A program made the translations under genes and the position numbers. Source: Rhizobium etli_C (GTDB taxonomy: Bacteria; Pseudomonadota; Alphaproteobacteria; Rhizobiales; Rhizobiaceae). Taken from it: a stretch of 64,000 bases of DNA. The DNA is taken from assembly GCF_014198605.1 (NCBI RefSeq), contig NZ_JACIHU010000001.1. One strand, 5' to 3'. This document shows, piece after piece, positions 41,054-49,600 of the stretch; position 1 is the first letter of the stretch; each line of letters opens with the position of its first letter. The notes beneath the pieces were generated by a model. It saw only the letters and a program-made list of their open reading frames with translations. It searched no databases and was not told where the DNA came from.

Positions 41054-42004
41054 ATGACTCGCCTCAACGAACTCCGCCTCATTTCAAGAGTCGCCCAGAT
41101 GTATCATATCGAGGGACGGCGGCAGGCGGATATTGCACAACACCTCCGCTTGTCGCAGGCGACGGTATCGCGCATGCTCAAGCGTGCCGAAGCTGAAGAT
41201 ATCGTGCGAACGAGCGTGATCCCTCCCGTCGGCACTTACAGCGAACTCGAGAGTGCGCTTCGCGAAAAATACGACCTGCCGGAGGCGATCGTCGTCGAAT
41301 GCACGGAAGATCGGGACGGAGCCATCATGGCCCGGATCGGCGAGGCGGCGGCGCATCTCCTGGAGGTGACGCTTGCGCCAGGGGAGATCATTGGGGTTTC
41401 GAGCTGGAGCCAGACCATCTTTAAGATGGTCGAGAACATTCATCCCCAGAAGAGCGCTCAGGCGAAGTATGTCGTCCAGACCCTTGGGGGCATGGGTGAT
41501 CCTTCCGTGCAAACGCATGCGACGCAGCTGACCACGCGGCTTGCACGGCTAACCGGCGCCGAGCCGAAATTGCTCCCGGTGCAGGGCGTGACGACATCAA
41601 GAGAAGCAAAACTTCTGATGCAGGCCGACCCATTCGTCCGCGAGACGATGGACTTATTCGGCAGCATAACGCTGGCGATCGTGGGCATCGGAGCCGTCGA
41701 ACCTTCCGAACTTCTCGCGCGGTCCGGGAATATCTTCTCGTCGCGCGAACTCTCTGATCTCGCGGAAGCGGGCGCCGTCGGCGATATCTCGCTTCGCTTC
41801 TTCGATAAGAACGGCAAGCCGGTCAAGACGCCCCTGGACGACCGGGTCATCGGGCTTCCGCTTGAGGATCTCGAGCGGGTGGACCGGGTCATTGCTCTTG
41901 CCGGCGGCGCCAAAAAGACCGACGCAATTGCAGGTGCGCTCCGCGTTGGGGTCATCGACATGCTGGTTACGGACAAGTTTACCGCGCAGCGACTGATCGA
42001 CTGA
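41054..42004 (+). CDS. SorC/DeoR-type sugar-responsive transcriptional regulator
   Basis: A 316-residue regulator. The N-terminal helix-turn-helix (about 10-55) reads RVAQMYHIEGRRQADIAQHLRLSQATVSRMLKRAEAEDIV. It is followed by the SorC sugar-phosphate-binding domain with LPEAIVVECTEDRDGAIMARIGEAAAHLLEVTLAPGEIIGVSSWSQTIFKMVENI, VQTLGGMGDPS, and GLPLEDLERVDRVIALAGGAKKTDAIAGALRVGVIDMLVTDKFTAQ. It is last in the tktN-tktC-kinase-regulator operon. It probably represses both divergent operons until a pathway sugar phosphate appears. Confidence 0.93.
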   Translation: MTRLNELRLISRVAQMYHIEGRRQADIAQHLRLSQATVSRMLKRAEAEDIVRTSVIPPVGTYSELESALREKYDLPEAIVVECTEDRDGAIMARIGEAAAHLLEVTLAPGEIIGVSSWSQTIFKMVENIHPQKSAQAKYVVQTLGGMGDPSVQTHATQLTTRLARLTGAEPKLLPVQGVTTSREAKLLMQADPFVRETMDLFGSITLAIVGIGAVEPSELLARSGNIFSSRELSDLAEAGAVGDISLRFFDKNGKPVKTPLDDRVIGLPLEDLERVDRVIALAGGAKKTDAIAGALRVGVIDMLVTDKFTAQRLID

Positions 42005-42021
42005 AGAGGGCAGGTGGAGCG

Positions 42022-42070
42022 CCTCGTCCTTCGAGGCTTCGCCTATGGGCTACGCGCCTCAGGATGAGGC
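42022..42070. repeat. Palindromic intergenic repeat CTCGTCCTTCGAGGC...CCTCAGGATGAGG
   Basis: It is related to the two copies at 31576-31740 and lies between the convergent regulator and ABC ATPase genes. It may form a hairpin and help end both transcripts. Confidence 0.6.
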
Positions 42071-42109
42071 TCTCTTGGGTGTTGGCGCCTCAAGATAGGC
42101 TCTCTCGCG

Positions 42110-42862
42110 TCAATGCGCCGTCCCATCCACGATGACATGATCGTGCTCCAGCGAGCATTTTTCCACCCGTGCTTCGACCCTGTAGATCTCCCGCAGCATC
42201 TCGGCGGTGACGACATCTCTGGGGGCGCCGCAGGCGTGCATGCGGCCGTTGGCGATGACGAGGACCTTGTCGGCGAAGCGGAGGGCCTGGTTGAGGTCGT
42301 GGATGGCGATGAGCACGATCATACCTTTGGCGCGGGCCTGGCGGCGCATGAAGTGGAGGACTTCGACCTGGCGGTGGAGGTCGAGAGCGCTTGTGGGTTC
42401 GTCCATCAGCATGATTTCGGGCTCGCGGACGAGTGCCTGGGCGATGGAAACGAGCTGGCGCTGGCCGCCGGAGAGTGCGCCGAGATCGCGGAAGGCCAGC
42501 GCAGTGATATCGAGTGTTGCCATGATCTCGTCGATGAAGCGCAGGTCGCCGTCGCCGACGGCCCAGGACTGGCCCTGCTTGCGGGCGAGCAGGATGGATT
42601 CGTAGACGGTCAGCACCGCATTGGCCGAAGTATCCTGCGGCATGTAGCTGATGGCGTTTTTCGCCTTCGAGCCTTCGACGACGACATTGCCCGGTCCCTT
42701 GAGCAGGCCGGTGATCCGCTTGAAGAGCGTCGACTTGCCGGCGGCGTTAGGGCCGATGACCGCGATGAGCTCGCCCGCATTCATGACGGGTGTCGTCACG
42801 TCTTCGACGAAGAGCTTGCGGCCGTGATAGGCGCCGACCGACTGTAACTGAAGCGCTACCAT
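42110..42862 (-). CDS. Iron-chelate-type ABC transporter ATPase (FecE-like)
   Basis: A 250-residue ATPase. Walker A is GPNAAGKSTLFKRI, the Q-loop region is ISYMPQDTSANAVLTVYESILLA, the signature is LSGGQRQLVSIAQALV, Walker B is IMLMDEPTSALD, and the switch His is in AIHDLNQALRFAD. It energises the FecCD-type permease upstream. The start at 42862 overlaps the permease stop by seven bases. Cargo is probably an iron chelate, given the RirA-like operator at the head of the operon. Confidence 0.92.
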   Translation of the reverse strand: MVALQLQSVGAYHGRKLFVEDVTTPVMNAGELIAVIGPNAAGKSTLFKRITGLLKGPGNVVVEGSKAKNAISYMPQDTSANAVLTVYESILLARKQGQSWAVGDGDLRFIDEIMATLDITALAFRDLGALSGGQRQLVSIAQALVREPEIMLMDEPTSALDLHRQVEVLHFMRRQARAKGMIVLIAIHDLNQALRFADKVLVIANGRMHACGAPRDVVTAEMLREIYRVEARVEKCSLEHDHVIVDGTAH

Positions 42863-43926
42863 GACCGGCTCCTGTTCGAGAGGATGAGCGAGAAGAAGAA
42901 GGGCACGCCGACAAGTGCGGTGATGATGCCGATCGGGAACACGACGCCGGGGATGATCGATTTCGAGACGATCGAGGTCAGCGATAGAAGCAGCGCGCCT
43001 GACAGGATCGAGCCCGGCAGGAAGAAACGCTGATCCTCGCCAAGGACCATGCGGGCGATATGCGGCCCGACGAGGCCGACGAAACCGATGGTGCCGACGA
43101 AGCTCACGGGCACGGCCGCAAGCAGCGAGACGACGAGCATGGTTTCCAGCCGGATGCGGCGGACATTGACGCCGAAGCTTGCGGCCTTGTCCTCGCCGAG
43201 GCGGATCGCGGTCAGCGCCCAGGCATTGCGGGCAAAGAGCGGGAGGGCGATCAGGAGGACGGCGAGCGTCACCCAGATTTTCGGCCATGTCGCCTTGGTG
43301 AGGCTGCCCATCGTCCAGAAGACGACGGCCGACAGCGCCTGTTCGGAGGCGAGATATTGCAGGAAGGCGAGCAGCGCATTGAAGGTGAAGACCAGCGCGA
43401 TGCCAAGCAGCACCACCGTCTGCACCGAGACGCCGCGGGCCTGCGAAACGAAATGGATGAAGAGCGTGGCGACCAGCGCCATGATGAAGGCATTGACCGG
43501 CACGAGCAGGCCGGCTGCCACAGGCAGAAGCGGAACGCTGGTGACGATCGCCAGCGCCGCGCCGAAACTTGCAGCCGCCGAGATGCCGAGCGTGAAGGGG
43601 CTAGCGAGCGGATTGGCGAGGATGGTCTGCATCTGCGCGCCGGCGACGGAGAGAGATGCGCCGACGACGATGGCCATAAGGGCGACTGGCATGCGGATGT
43701 TCCAGACGACGGCCCGCACCTGATCGGAAACAGAGGAGGGATCGATCAGGGCGGTGACGACCTCGCCGAGACTGTAGCGGGCTGGCCCCCAGGCGAGATC
43801 GACGGCGAAGGACAGACAGAGCGCTGCCGTCATGGCGGCAAGGATCAAAAGCTTGCGCCGGGCAAGCGCGCGGTAGCGCTCTCGCCCGGCTTCGGCTTCG
43901 ATCGATATGGCGGCGATCTCGGCCAT
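42856..43926 (-). CDS. Iron-chelate-type ABC transporter permease (FecCD family)
   Basis: A 356-residue permease with about nine or ten helices and the FecCD hallmarks: RMPVALMAIVVGASLSVAGAQMQTILANPLASPFTLGISAAASFGA near the N-terminus, then DKAASFGVNVRRIRLETMLVVSLLAAVPVSFVGTIGFVGLVGPHIARMVLGEDQRFFLPGSILSGALLLSL. The start is taken at 43926, MAEIAAISIEAEAG; the frame extends upstream antisense to the binding-protein region without family sequence. It lies 7 bases after the binding protein gene. A single gene serves as homodimer. Confidence 0.92.
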   Translation of the reverse strand: MAEIAAISIEAEAGRERYRALARRKLLILAAMTAALCLSFAVDLAWGPARYSLGEVVTALIDPSSVSDQVRAVVWNIRMPVALMAIVVGASLSVAGAQMQTILANPLASPFTLGISAAASFGAALAIVTSVPLLPVAAGLLVPVNAFIMALVATLFIHFVSQARGVSVQTVVLLGIALVFTFNALLAFLQYLASEQALSAVVFWTMGSLTKATWPKIWVTLAVLLIALPLFARNAWALTAIRLGEDKAASFGVNVRRIRLETMLVVSLLAAVPVSFVGTIGFVGLVGPHIARMVLGEDQRFFLPGSILSGALLLSLTSIVSKSIIPGVVFPIGIITALVGVPFFFSLILSNRSRSW

Positions 43927-43933
43927 AGCGGTT

Positions 43934-45070
43934 TTATTCACCCGCCTTGGCGTCGACCCAGTAGCCCGGCTGATAGGCGACCGGCAGGAATTTCTCGTGG
44001 AATTCCTTGAAGGTGGCATCCGGGTCGAGATCGGCGAAGAGGTTCGGGTGGAACCACTTGCCGAGTTGCTGGACAGCGACGAACTGGTAAGGGCTGGTAT
44101 AGAACTGGTGCCAGATCGCATGGACATTGCCGCCGGCGACGGCCTTGGAGCCGGTGAAGGCAGGGTTTTCCATCAGCGTGTTCAGCACCTTGCGGCTGTC
44201 GCCGAGGGTGGAAGCGGCGCTCGGGCCGACATTCACATAGTCCTTGGCATTCTTCGTCTGGCTCCAGTTGGAGCCGGTGACGACGACGACTTCAGGATTG
44301 GAGGCGACGACCTGTTCGGCATTGATGGAGCCGGTATAGCCGGGCAGGAAATCGGAGCCGAGATTGTGGCCGCCGGCCCAATCAACCATCAGGCCGAAAT
44401 TATCGGGACCGAAAGTGCCGCAGCACTCCACCAGACCCGCGGCGCGGTACATGAAGACCTTCGGCTTCGGCGGATTGGCGGCCTTGAGCTTGTCAGTGAC
44501 GCGCGCCATCTGCTCCTTCCAGTAGGCGGCGACGGCTTCTGCGCGGTCCTCATGGCCGAAGAGCTTGCCGAGGATCTTCAGGCTCGGCTCAGTGTTGGCG
44601 AGAATGTGCTCGCGGAAATCGATGTAGACGATCTTCACGCCGATTCCGTTCAGCATCTCTTCGAGCTTGACCTCGTCGGCGGCGGTCTTGTTGCCGATCG
44701 GCAGCAGCAGCACGTCGGGATCAAGCTTGACGACCGTTTCGGTCTGCAGCGTGCCATCGGTCAGGTTGCCGAGGAAGGGCAGGTCCTTGCCTTTGGGAAA
44801 CTTCTCGACATAGGCGTTGAAGCCATCCTTGTCGGTGGTCCAGAGATCGTTGCGCCAGCCGACGATCTTGGCGAAGGGATCTTCCTTCTCGATCGGCGCG
44901 ACGGCGTAGAGCATGCGGCCTTCCCCAAGGATCACACGCTCGACCGGCTTTTCGAAGCTGACTTCACGGCCTGCCACATCCTTGATGGTGAAGGACTGCG
45001 CCCAGGCCGAAAGCGGCATCAAGCCGGCAATCGCAGCGGCGGAAACTGCGAGCATTTTCACGAAATTCAT
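43934..45070 (-). CDS. Iron-chelate-type periplasmic binding protein (PF01497 family)
   Basis: A 378-residue binding protein: signal peptide ending LSAWAQ (about residue 25), then a long-helix-linked two-lobe fold. Motifs are FTIKDVAGREVSFEKPVERVILGEGRMLYAVAPI, NLTDGTLQTETVVKLDPDVLLLP, GGHNLGSDFLPGYTGSINAEQVVASNPEVVVVTGSNW and AIWHQFYTSPYQFVAVQQLGKWFHP. A Cys-Cys pair in VECCGTFGP is unusual. It is the first gene of the binding protein-permease-ATPase operon; a TGA-N9-TCA box lies 49 bases upstream. The substrate could be a ferric siderophore, haem or corrinoid. Confidence 0.9.
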   Translation of the reverse strand: MNFVKMLAVSAAAIAGLMPLSAWAQSFTIKDVAGREVSFEKPVERVILGEGRMLYAVAPIEKEDPFAKIVGWRNDLWTTDKDGFNAYVEKFPKGKDLPFLGNLTDGTLQTETVVKLDPDVLLLPIGNKTAADEVKLEEMLNGIGVKIVYIDFREHILANTEPSLKILGKLFGHEDRAEAVAAYWKEQMARVTDKLKAANPPKPKVFMYRAAGLVECCGTFGPDNFGLMVDWAGGHNLGSDFLPGYTGSINAEQVVASNPEVVVVTGSNWSQTKNAKDYVNVGPSAASTLGDSRKVLNTLMENPAFTGSKAVAGGNVHAIWHQFYTSPYQFVAVQQLGKWFHPNLFADLDPDATFKEFHEKFLPVAYQPGYWVDAKAGE

Positions 45071-45118
45071 CTGGAAATTCCCCTGACGTCTGAATAATGT
45101 CCGCAGGCATAGGAAATA

Positions 45119-45133
45119 TGACTTTATGAATCA
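45119..45133. promoter_or_regulatory. TGA-N9-TCA iron-responsive (RirA-type) operator
   Basis: TGA (45119-45121), nine bases CTTTATGAA, TCA (45131-45133) in an AT-rich stretch between the binding-protein gene and the methyltransferase gene. It matches the IRO-box consensus of rhizobial RirA. Confidence 0.6.
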
Positions 45134-45185
45134 AGTTATATGTTTTAGAGCGTTTCCAAACTGATCCGATGCCGGGGCACTTCAA

Positions 45186-45971
45186 ATGAATTCGATGAAT
45201 ACAAATTACTCGATCCGCGATGAAATCCGCGATTTCTGGTCGGAGAGGGCGGCCACCTTCGACCAGAGCGTCGGCCATGAAATCTTTTCGGAAGGCGAAC
45301 GGAAGGGCTGGCAGCGGCTGATTCGAAAGCATCTCGGCGAGGGGCAGGGACGCGCGGCGCTCGATCTTGCCTGCGGCACCGCCGTGATCTCACATCTGAT
45401 GAACGATGTCGGTTTCAAGGTCACCGGGCTGGACTGGTCGGACGCGATGTTGGCGCAGGCGCGCGCCAAGGCGAAGAAGCGCGGCACGGATATTCGTTTC
45501 GTTTCCGGCGACGCCGAAAACACGATGGAGCCGCGCGACAGCTACGATGTCATCACCAACCGACACCTCGTCTGGACGCTGGTCGATCCGGCTTCGGCCT
45601 TCAAGGAATGGTTCGCGGTGTTGAAGCCGGGCGGCAAGGTGCTGATCCTCGACGGCAATATGGGCAAGGAAACCTGGGTCAAGGGACTGCAGAAGCTCTG
45701 GACGAAGATCACGGGCAAGCCTGCGGCAAGCCACATGTCGCCGGAGATGATGGCGCGGCACCAGAAGATCCGCTCTCGCGTGCATTTTTCAAATGAGATG
45801 CCGGCAGAAGCGGTCGTCGATCTTCTGCGCAAGGCCGGTTTCGTGGACATCGTGGTCGACCGCAAGCTCGGCGACATTCATTGGGCGCAGGCGCGCAAGA
45901 TGCCGTTCTTGCGTGGGCTTGAGCGTATGGTGCAGGAGCGGTTTGCGATCTGTGCGCGTAAGCCTGGGTGA
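45186..45971 (+). CDS. Class I SAM-dependent methyltransferase, divergent from the iron ABC operon
   Basis: A 261-residue methyltransferase: SAM-binding motif AALDLACGTAVISHLMNDVGFKVTGLDWSDAML, then FVSGDAEN (motif II), TNRHLVWTLVDP (motif IV) and LKPGGKVLILDGNM (motif V). The N-terminus DEIRDFWSERAATFDQSVGHEIFS resembles UbiE-like enzymes. Its shared promoter region with an iron-chelate ABC transporter and the RirA-type box suggests a role with a metal chelate or porphyrinoid, but the acceptor is unknown. ATG 45195 is an alternative start. Confidence 0.88.
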   Translation: MNSMNTNYSIRDEIRDFWSERAATFDQSVGHEIFSEGERKGWQRLIRKHLGEGQGRAALDLACGTAVISHLMNDVGFKVTGLDWSDAMLAQARAKAKKRGTDIRFVSGDAENTMEPRDSYDVITNRHLVWTLVDPASAFKEWFAVLKPGGKVLILDGNMGKETWVKGLQKLWTKITGKPAASHMSPEMMARHQKIRSRVHFSNEMPAEAVVDLLRKAGFVDIVVDRKLGDIHWAQARKMPFLRGLERMVQERFAICARKPG

Positions 45972-45984
45972 GGGGGTTGGGTCG

Positions 45985-46250
45985 GAGCCGATGCTGCGGC
46001 AATTTCCCTCTTTTCCCCAGCGGGGGTCCGAAGGACGGGTTGAGACCCGTGGCTCAACCCCGGGCGGTGGCCCGAAGGGTCGGATGAGGGGGGCGGCACG
46101 GCACGACAATCATTGCCCTTCGCTTGGGCTCAGCGCATTCGCTCCTGTCGTCGCTCACCCCCTCATCTGCCTGCCGGCATCTTCTCCCCGGCGGGGAGAA
46201 GAGGGAAAATTGCCGCACCGTATCCCGGCCCTTCGCTTGGGCTCAGGGCG
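45985..46250. repeat. Mosaic of palindromic intergenic repeats
   Basis: Includes the half element CCCCTCATCTGCC...GGCATCTTCTCCCC...GGGGAGAAG (46158-46205), shared with 31836-32010. It also includes a second motif, CCTTCGCTTGGGCTCAG, twice (near 46118 and 46230), and GACCCGTGGCTCAACCC near 46043-46060, which has a relative near 56900. It fills the 45972-46306 gap; no gene was seen. Confidence 0.6.
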
Positions 46251-46306
46251 TTCGACGCTGCGATCGATTCACTGGATCGATCGCTCCCGCTTTGCGGGAC
46301 CGCGTC

Positions 46307-47356
46307 TCACCCACCGGTGACACTCATATGCCGGGCCACGGCCGGTCTGTTATGCGTGCGATCGATGATGAAGTCGTGGCCCTTGGGTTTGCGGGTAATG
46401 GCTTCGTCGATGGCGGCGTGGAGGAGGGCGTCGTCCTCGGTGGCGCGCAATGCGGCGCGCAGATCGGCGGCGTCGTTCTGGCCCAGGCACATATAGAGCG
46501 TGCCGGTGCAGGTCAGGCGCACACGGTTGCAGCTCTCGCAGAAATTATGGGTCATCGGCGTGATGAAGCCGAGGCGGCCGCCGGTCTCTGTGACCCGGAC
46601 GTAACGTGCCGGGCCGCCGGTCTGGTAGTCGATATCTGTCAAAGTGAAGTGTTTCTCCAGATCCGCGCGCAGCTCGGAGAGCGGCAGGTACTGATCGGTG
46701 CGGTCCTCGTCGATCTCGCCCATCGGCATGGTTTCAATGACGGTGAGATCCATGCCGCGGCCATGGGCGAAGCGCAGGAGATCGGGCATCTCGGCATCGT
46801 TGAAATCCTTCAGCGCCACGGCGTTGAGCTTGATCTTCAGCCCGGCCTTCTGAGCGGCATCGATGCCCTCCATGACCTTGGCGAAATCGCCCCAGCGGGT
46901 GACCTTGCGGAACTTGTCGGGATCGAGCGTATCGAGCGAGACGTTGATGCGGCGCACGCCGCACTCATAAAGCTCCTCGGCATGGCGCGACAGCTGTGAG
47001 CCGTTTGTCGTCAGCGTCAGCTCGTCGAGGCCGGCGCCGATCTTCTCGCCGAGCCGGCGCACGAGATACATGATGTTCTTGCGCACCAAGGGCTCGCCAC
47101 CGGTCAGCCGAATCTTACGCACGCCCTTGGCGACGAAGACGGAACAGAGCCGATCGAGTTCCTCGAGCGTCAGCAGATCCTTCTTCGGCAGGAAGGTCAT
47201 GTTCTCGGCCATGCAATAGGTGCAGCGGAAATCGCAGCGGTCGGTGACGGAGACGCGGAGATAGGTGACCGCCCGGCCGAAAGGGTCGATCATCGGATGT
47301 GCATCCGCCGTGAGCGGCGATGCGTTGCCTATCGTTCCGACTCTCGTATTCACCAA
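46307..47356 (-). CDS. moaA: GTP 3',8-cyclase MoaA (molybdenum cofactor step 1)
   Basis: A 349-residue radical-SAM enzyme that converts GTP to the cyclic intermediate leading to cyclic pyranopterin monophosphate. The N-terminal [4Fe-4S] motif is CDFRCTYC, with TDRCDFRCTYCMAENMTFLPK. KIRLTGGEPLVRKNI follows. The C-terminal second cluster cysteines are in FCESCNRVRLTC and GTLYMCLG. The chain ends HMSVTGG, a typical GG end. It is of full family length. It has no moaC or moaE neighbour; mobA-mobB are 17 kb upstream. Confidence 0.95.
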   Translation of the reverse strand: MVNTRVGTIGNASPLTADAHPMIDPFGRAVTYLRVSVTDRCDFRCTYCMAENMTFLPKKDLLTLEELDRLCSVFVAKGVRKIRLTGGEPLVRKNIMYLVRRLGEKIGAGLDELTLTTNGSQLSRHAEELYECGVRRINVSLDTLDPDKFRKVTRWGDFAKVMEGIDAAQKAGLKIKLNAVALKDFNDAEMPDLLRFAHGRGMDLTVIETMPMGEIDEDRTDQYLPLSELRADLEKHFTLTDIDYQTGGPARYVRVTETGGRLGFITPMTHNFCESCNRVRLTCTGTLYMCLGQNDAADLRAALRATEDDALLHAAIDEAITRKPKGHDFIIDRTHNRPAVARHMSVTGG

Positions 47357-47532
47357 TTCCTCCGCGAGCGGATCTGAAACGCGCCAGACCGAATGCCTGT
47401 TTCCAAGCGATATCTTTCTATTTGTGCATATGTGATTGCGCCGTCAAGCGAAACGGATTTCGCACACGCTAATTTGCGCTTGCCTCCAAAAAGGCGAACG
47501 CCTACTTCTCCAGGGGAAAGAGGGTGATAGAG

Positions 47533-47907
47533 ATGAGCGATACCTGGCCGAGCGAACTTCGTGTTTCGAAAGACCGGCAGAGGCTGGCAATAACCTTCGA
47601 CGACGGCCGGAGCTTCGACCTGTCGGCCGAGCTTCTGCGCGTGTTGTCGCCGTCAGCCGAGATTCAGGGCCATGGGCCAGGGCAGAAGGTGACGGTGCCG
47701 GGGAAACGCAACGTCGCGATCATCTCGATGACGCCGACCGGCAATTACGCCGTCAGGATCGGATTCGATGACATGCACGATACCGGCATCTACACCTGGA
47801 CCTATCTGCGTGAGCTCGGCGAACGGGGGGCGGAGCTGTTTTCGGCCTATGAGGACGAGCTCAGGGAAAAGGGTATGAACCGCGACACGGCGGAAAAGCC
47901 GCGCTGA
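47533..47907 (+). CDS. DUF971 protein (GBBH-like N-terminal domain)
   Basis: A 124-residue protein of the DUF971 family: WPSELRVSKDRQRLAITFDDGRSFDLSAELLRVLSPSAEIQGHGPGQ, then NVAIISMTPTGNYAVRIGFDDMHDTGIYTWTYLRELG. In other proteins this domain is fused to Mrp/ApbC-type or gamma-butyrobetaine hydroxylase proteins and has been linked to iron-sulfur handling. ATG 47533 is preferred over GTG 47524. It is divergent from moaA, which also needs Fe-S clusters, and 29 bases before ltrA in the same direction. Confidence 0.9.
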   Translation: MSDTWPSELRVSKDRQRLAITFDDGRSFDLSAELLRVLSPSAEIQGHGPGQKVTVPGKRNVAIISMTPTGNYAVRIGFDDMHDTGIYTWTYLRELGERGAELFSAYEDELREKGMNRDTAEKPR

Positions 47908-47936
47908 ACTGAAAAACACCAGCCGTCGGGGGACTT

Positions 47937-49127
47937 ATGGCGAGAGCGAATAGCAAGAACTGGCTGCGCGCCAAAGGCAGCGCCGCGGGCAGCAAGGTGA
48001 CCTTCATCGAGCTGTTCTTCGACCTGGTCTTCGTCTTTTCGATCTCGCAGCTTTCGCATGCGCTTGCCGCCCATTACACGCCGCTCGGTGCTGCCGAAGC
48101 GGCGCTGATGACCTTTGCCGTCTGGTGGGTGTGGATATTCACCGCCTGGGTGACCAACTGGCTCGATCCCGACAAGATGCCGGTGCGCGGCATGCTGGTG
48201 GCGCTGATGATGCTGGGGCTGGTGCTGTCAGCCTCCATTCCCGAAGCCTTCGGCGATAAGGGGCTGCTGTTTGCCGGTGCCTATGTGGCGATGCAGGTCG
48301 GGCGCTCGCTGTTTACGACCTATGCGATGACGCGCGTCGACCGCGCCAACACGCTGAATTTCGTCCGCCTCACCACTTGGCTTGTGGCTGCCGCCGTCTT
48401 CTGGATCGCCGGCGGGCTGCTCGAGCACGAAGCCCGCCTTATCGCCTGGGTGATCGCGCTGGCGATCGAATATGCCGGTCCGGCTGCGGGTTTTGCCGTG
48501 CCCGGGCTCGGCCGCTCGAGGCCTAGCGACTGGGACGTGTCCGGCGCGCATATGGCCGAGCGCTGCGCGCTCTTCGTCATCATCTGCCTCGGCGAGGCGA
48601 TCCTCGTGTCCGGCCGCACTTTTTCGGAGCTGCCGGTGTCGGGGCTGACGGGCATCGTTTTCGTCACCGGCTTCGTCGGCACTGTTGCCATGTGGTGGCT
48701 TTATTTCCGCTTCGGCCACGGTCGTGCCGCCCACCGCATCGAACATGAGGAGACGCCGGGAGCTTTGGCGCGGCTGGCCTTCACCTATGGGCACATCCCG
48801 ATCCTTGCCGGCATCATCGTGCATGCGGTGGCGGTCGAATTCATGTTCTCGCATCCGCATGAGACGGGCGATCTCGGCATCGCCGCGGCGGTGCTTGGCG
48901 GCTCCGGCCTGTTCCTGATCGGCAATCTCTGGTTCAAGGGCGCGACCAGCGGGCAGCTGCCGCTGTCGCATCTCGCCGGCCTCGTGTTCCTGATCCTGCT
49001 TGCCTTCGCAGTACCCTTCATCGAGATCTATCTGCTGGGCATTCTGGCGACGCTGGTGCTGATCGTTGTCGCGGCCTGGGAATACCGTTCGCTGACCGGC
49101 ACATCGGCGGCGCCGACGCTGCATTGA
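47937..49127 (+). CDS. ltrA: Low temperature requirement protein A (LtrA family)
   Basis: A 396-residue inner-membrane protein with about ten helices. The N-terminal LtrA signature is TFIELFFDLVFVFSISQLSHAL. Other segments are MTFAVWWVWIFTAWVTNWLDPD, GAHMAERCALFVIICLGEAIL (conserved E and GE) and FRFGHGRAAHRIEHEETPGALARLAFTYGHIPILAGIIVHAVAVE. The family name comes from Listeria growth at low temperature; the biochemical role is unknown. It is convergent with the MarR gene with only two bases between. Confidence 0.9.
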   Translation: MARANSKNWLRAKGSAAGSKVTFIELFFDLVFVFSISQLSHALAAHYTPLGAAEAALMTFAVWWVWIFTAWVTNWLDPDKMPVRGMLVALMMLGLVLSASIPEAFGDKGLLFAGAYVAMQVGRSLFTTYAMTRVDRANTLNFVRLTTWLVAAAVFWIAGGLLEHEARLIAWVIALAIEYAGPAAGFAVPGLGRSRPSDWDVSGAHMAERCALFVIICLGEAILVSGRTFSELPVSGLTGIVFVTGFVGTVAMWWLYFRFGHGRAAHRIEHEETPGALARLAFTYGHIPILAGIIVHAVAVEFMFSHPHETGDLGIAAAVLGGSGLFLIGNLWFKGATSGQLPLSHLAGLVFLILLAFAVPFIEIYLLGILATLVLIVVAAWEYRSLTGTSAAPTLH

Positions 49128-49129
49128 GA

Positions 49130-49600
49130 TCAATCGTCGTCGTCGCGTAGATCCTTGAGCAGCGTGGTGATGATGCGCTCCATTGAATCGGCGGTCGCCA
49201 TGCATTGCTCGATCGGCTCGTCGGAGAGCGTGCGTTCGATGAGATCGGTCTGAATCGCCATCGCCGCCTCGGTCAGCCGGCGGCCTTCCCCAGTGAGATA
49301 AAGGCGCAGCACGCGCTTGTCGCGCGTATCGCCCCGCCGCTCGATCAGCCCACGCTTTTCCATCTGCGGCAGCAGCATGCTCATATTGGAGCGGCCGACC
49401 AGGAGCTTGCGCGCCAGCTCCTGCTGCGAGATGCCTTCGAAACGGTAGAGATTGACCAGAATGTCGAGGTGCGGCGGCTTGATGTCGAGATCGGCCAGCG
49501 AGCGGGTCAGCGACTGTTGCATCAGCTGGCAGGCGCGCGCCACCGCGATCCAGCTGCGAAAACGCGGATGATCCCAGGGAAGGGATTGATTTTTGTTCAT
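49130..49600 (-). CDS. MarR-family transcriptional regulator
   Basis: A 156-residue winged-helix regulator. The dimerisation helix has FRSWIAVARACQLMQQSLTRSLADLDI. The recognition element is GISQQELARKLLVGRSNMSMLLPQMEKRGLIERRGDTRDKRVLRLYLTGEGRRL, including the conserved DxRxxR-like wing (GDTRDKRVLRL). Its start codon is overlapped by the GTTCA-N4-TGTAC operator-like site, with a better copy 20 bases on. It probably represses itself and the divergent hydrolase gene. Confidence 0.93.
   Translation of the reverse strand: MNKNQSLPWDHPRFRSWIAVARACQLMQQSLTRSLADLDIKPPHLDILVNLYRFEGISQQELARKLLVGRSNMSMLLPQMEKRGLIERRGDTRDKRVLRLYLTGEGRRLTEAAMAIQTDLIERTLSDEPIEQCMATADSMERIITTLLKDLRDDDD

Noticed and set aside
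43060..45097. Plus-strand frames of 316 and 396 codons over the iron ABC genes
   Set aside because: Shadows of high-GC coding DNA. The minus-strand frames carry clear FecCD and PF01497 motifs with overlapping starts and stops.
47357..47532. Molybdenum cofactor riboswitch upstream of moaA
   Set aside because: The spacer is short and no convincing multi-stem structure could be traced by eye.
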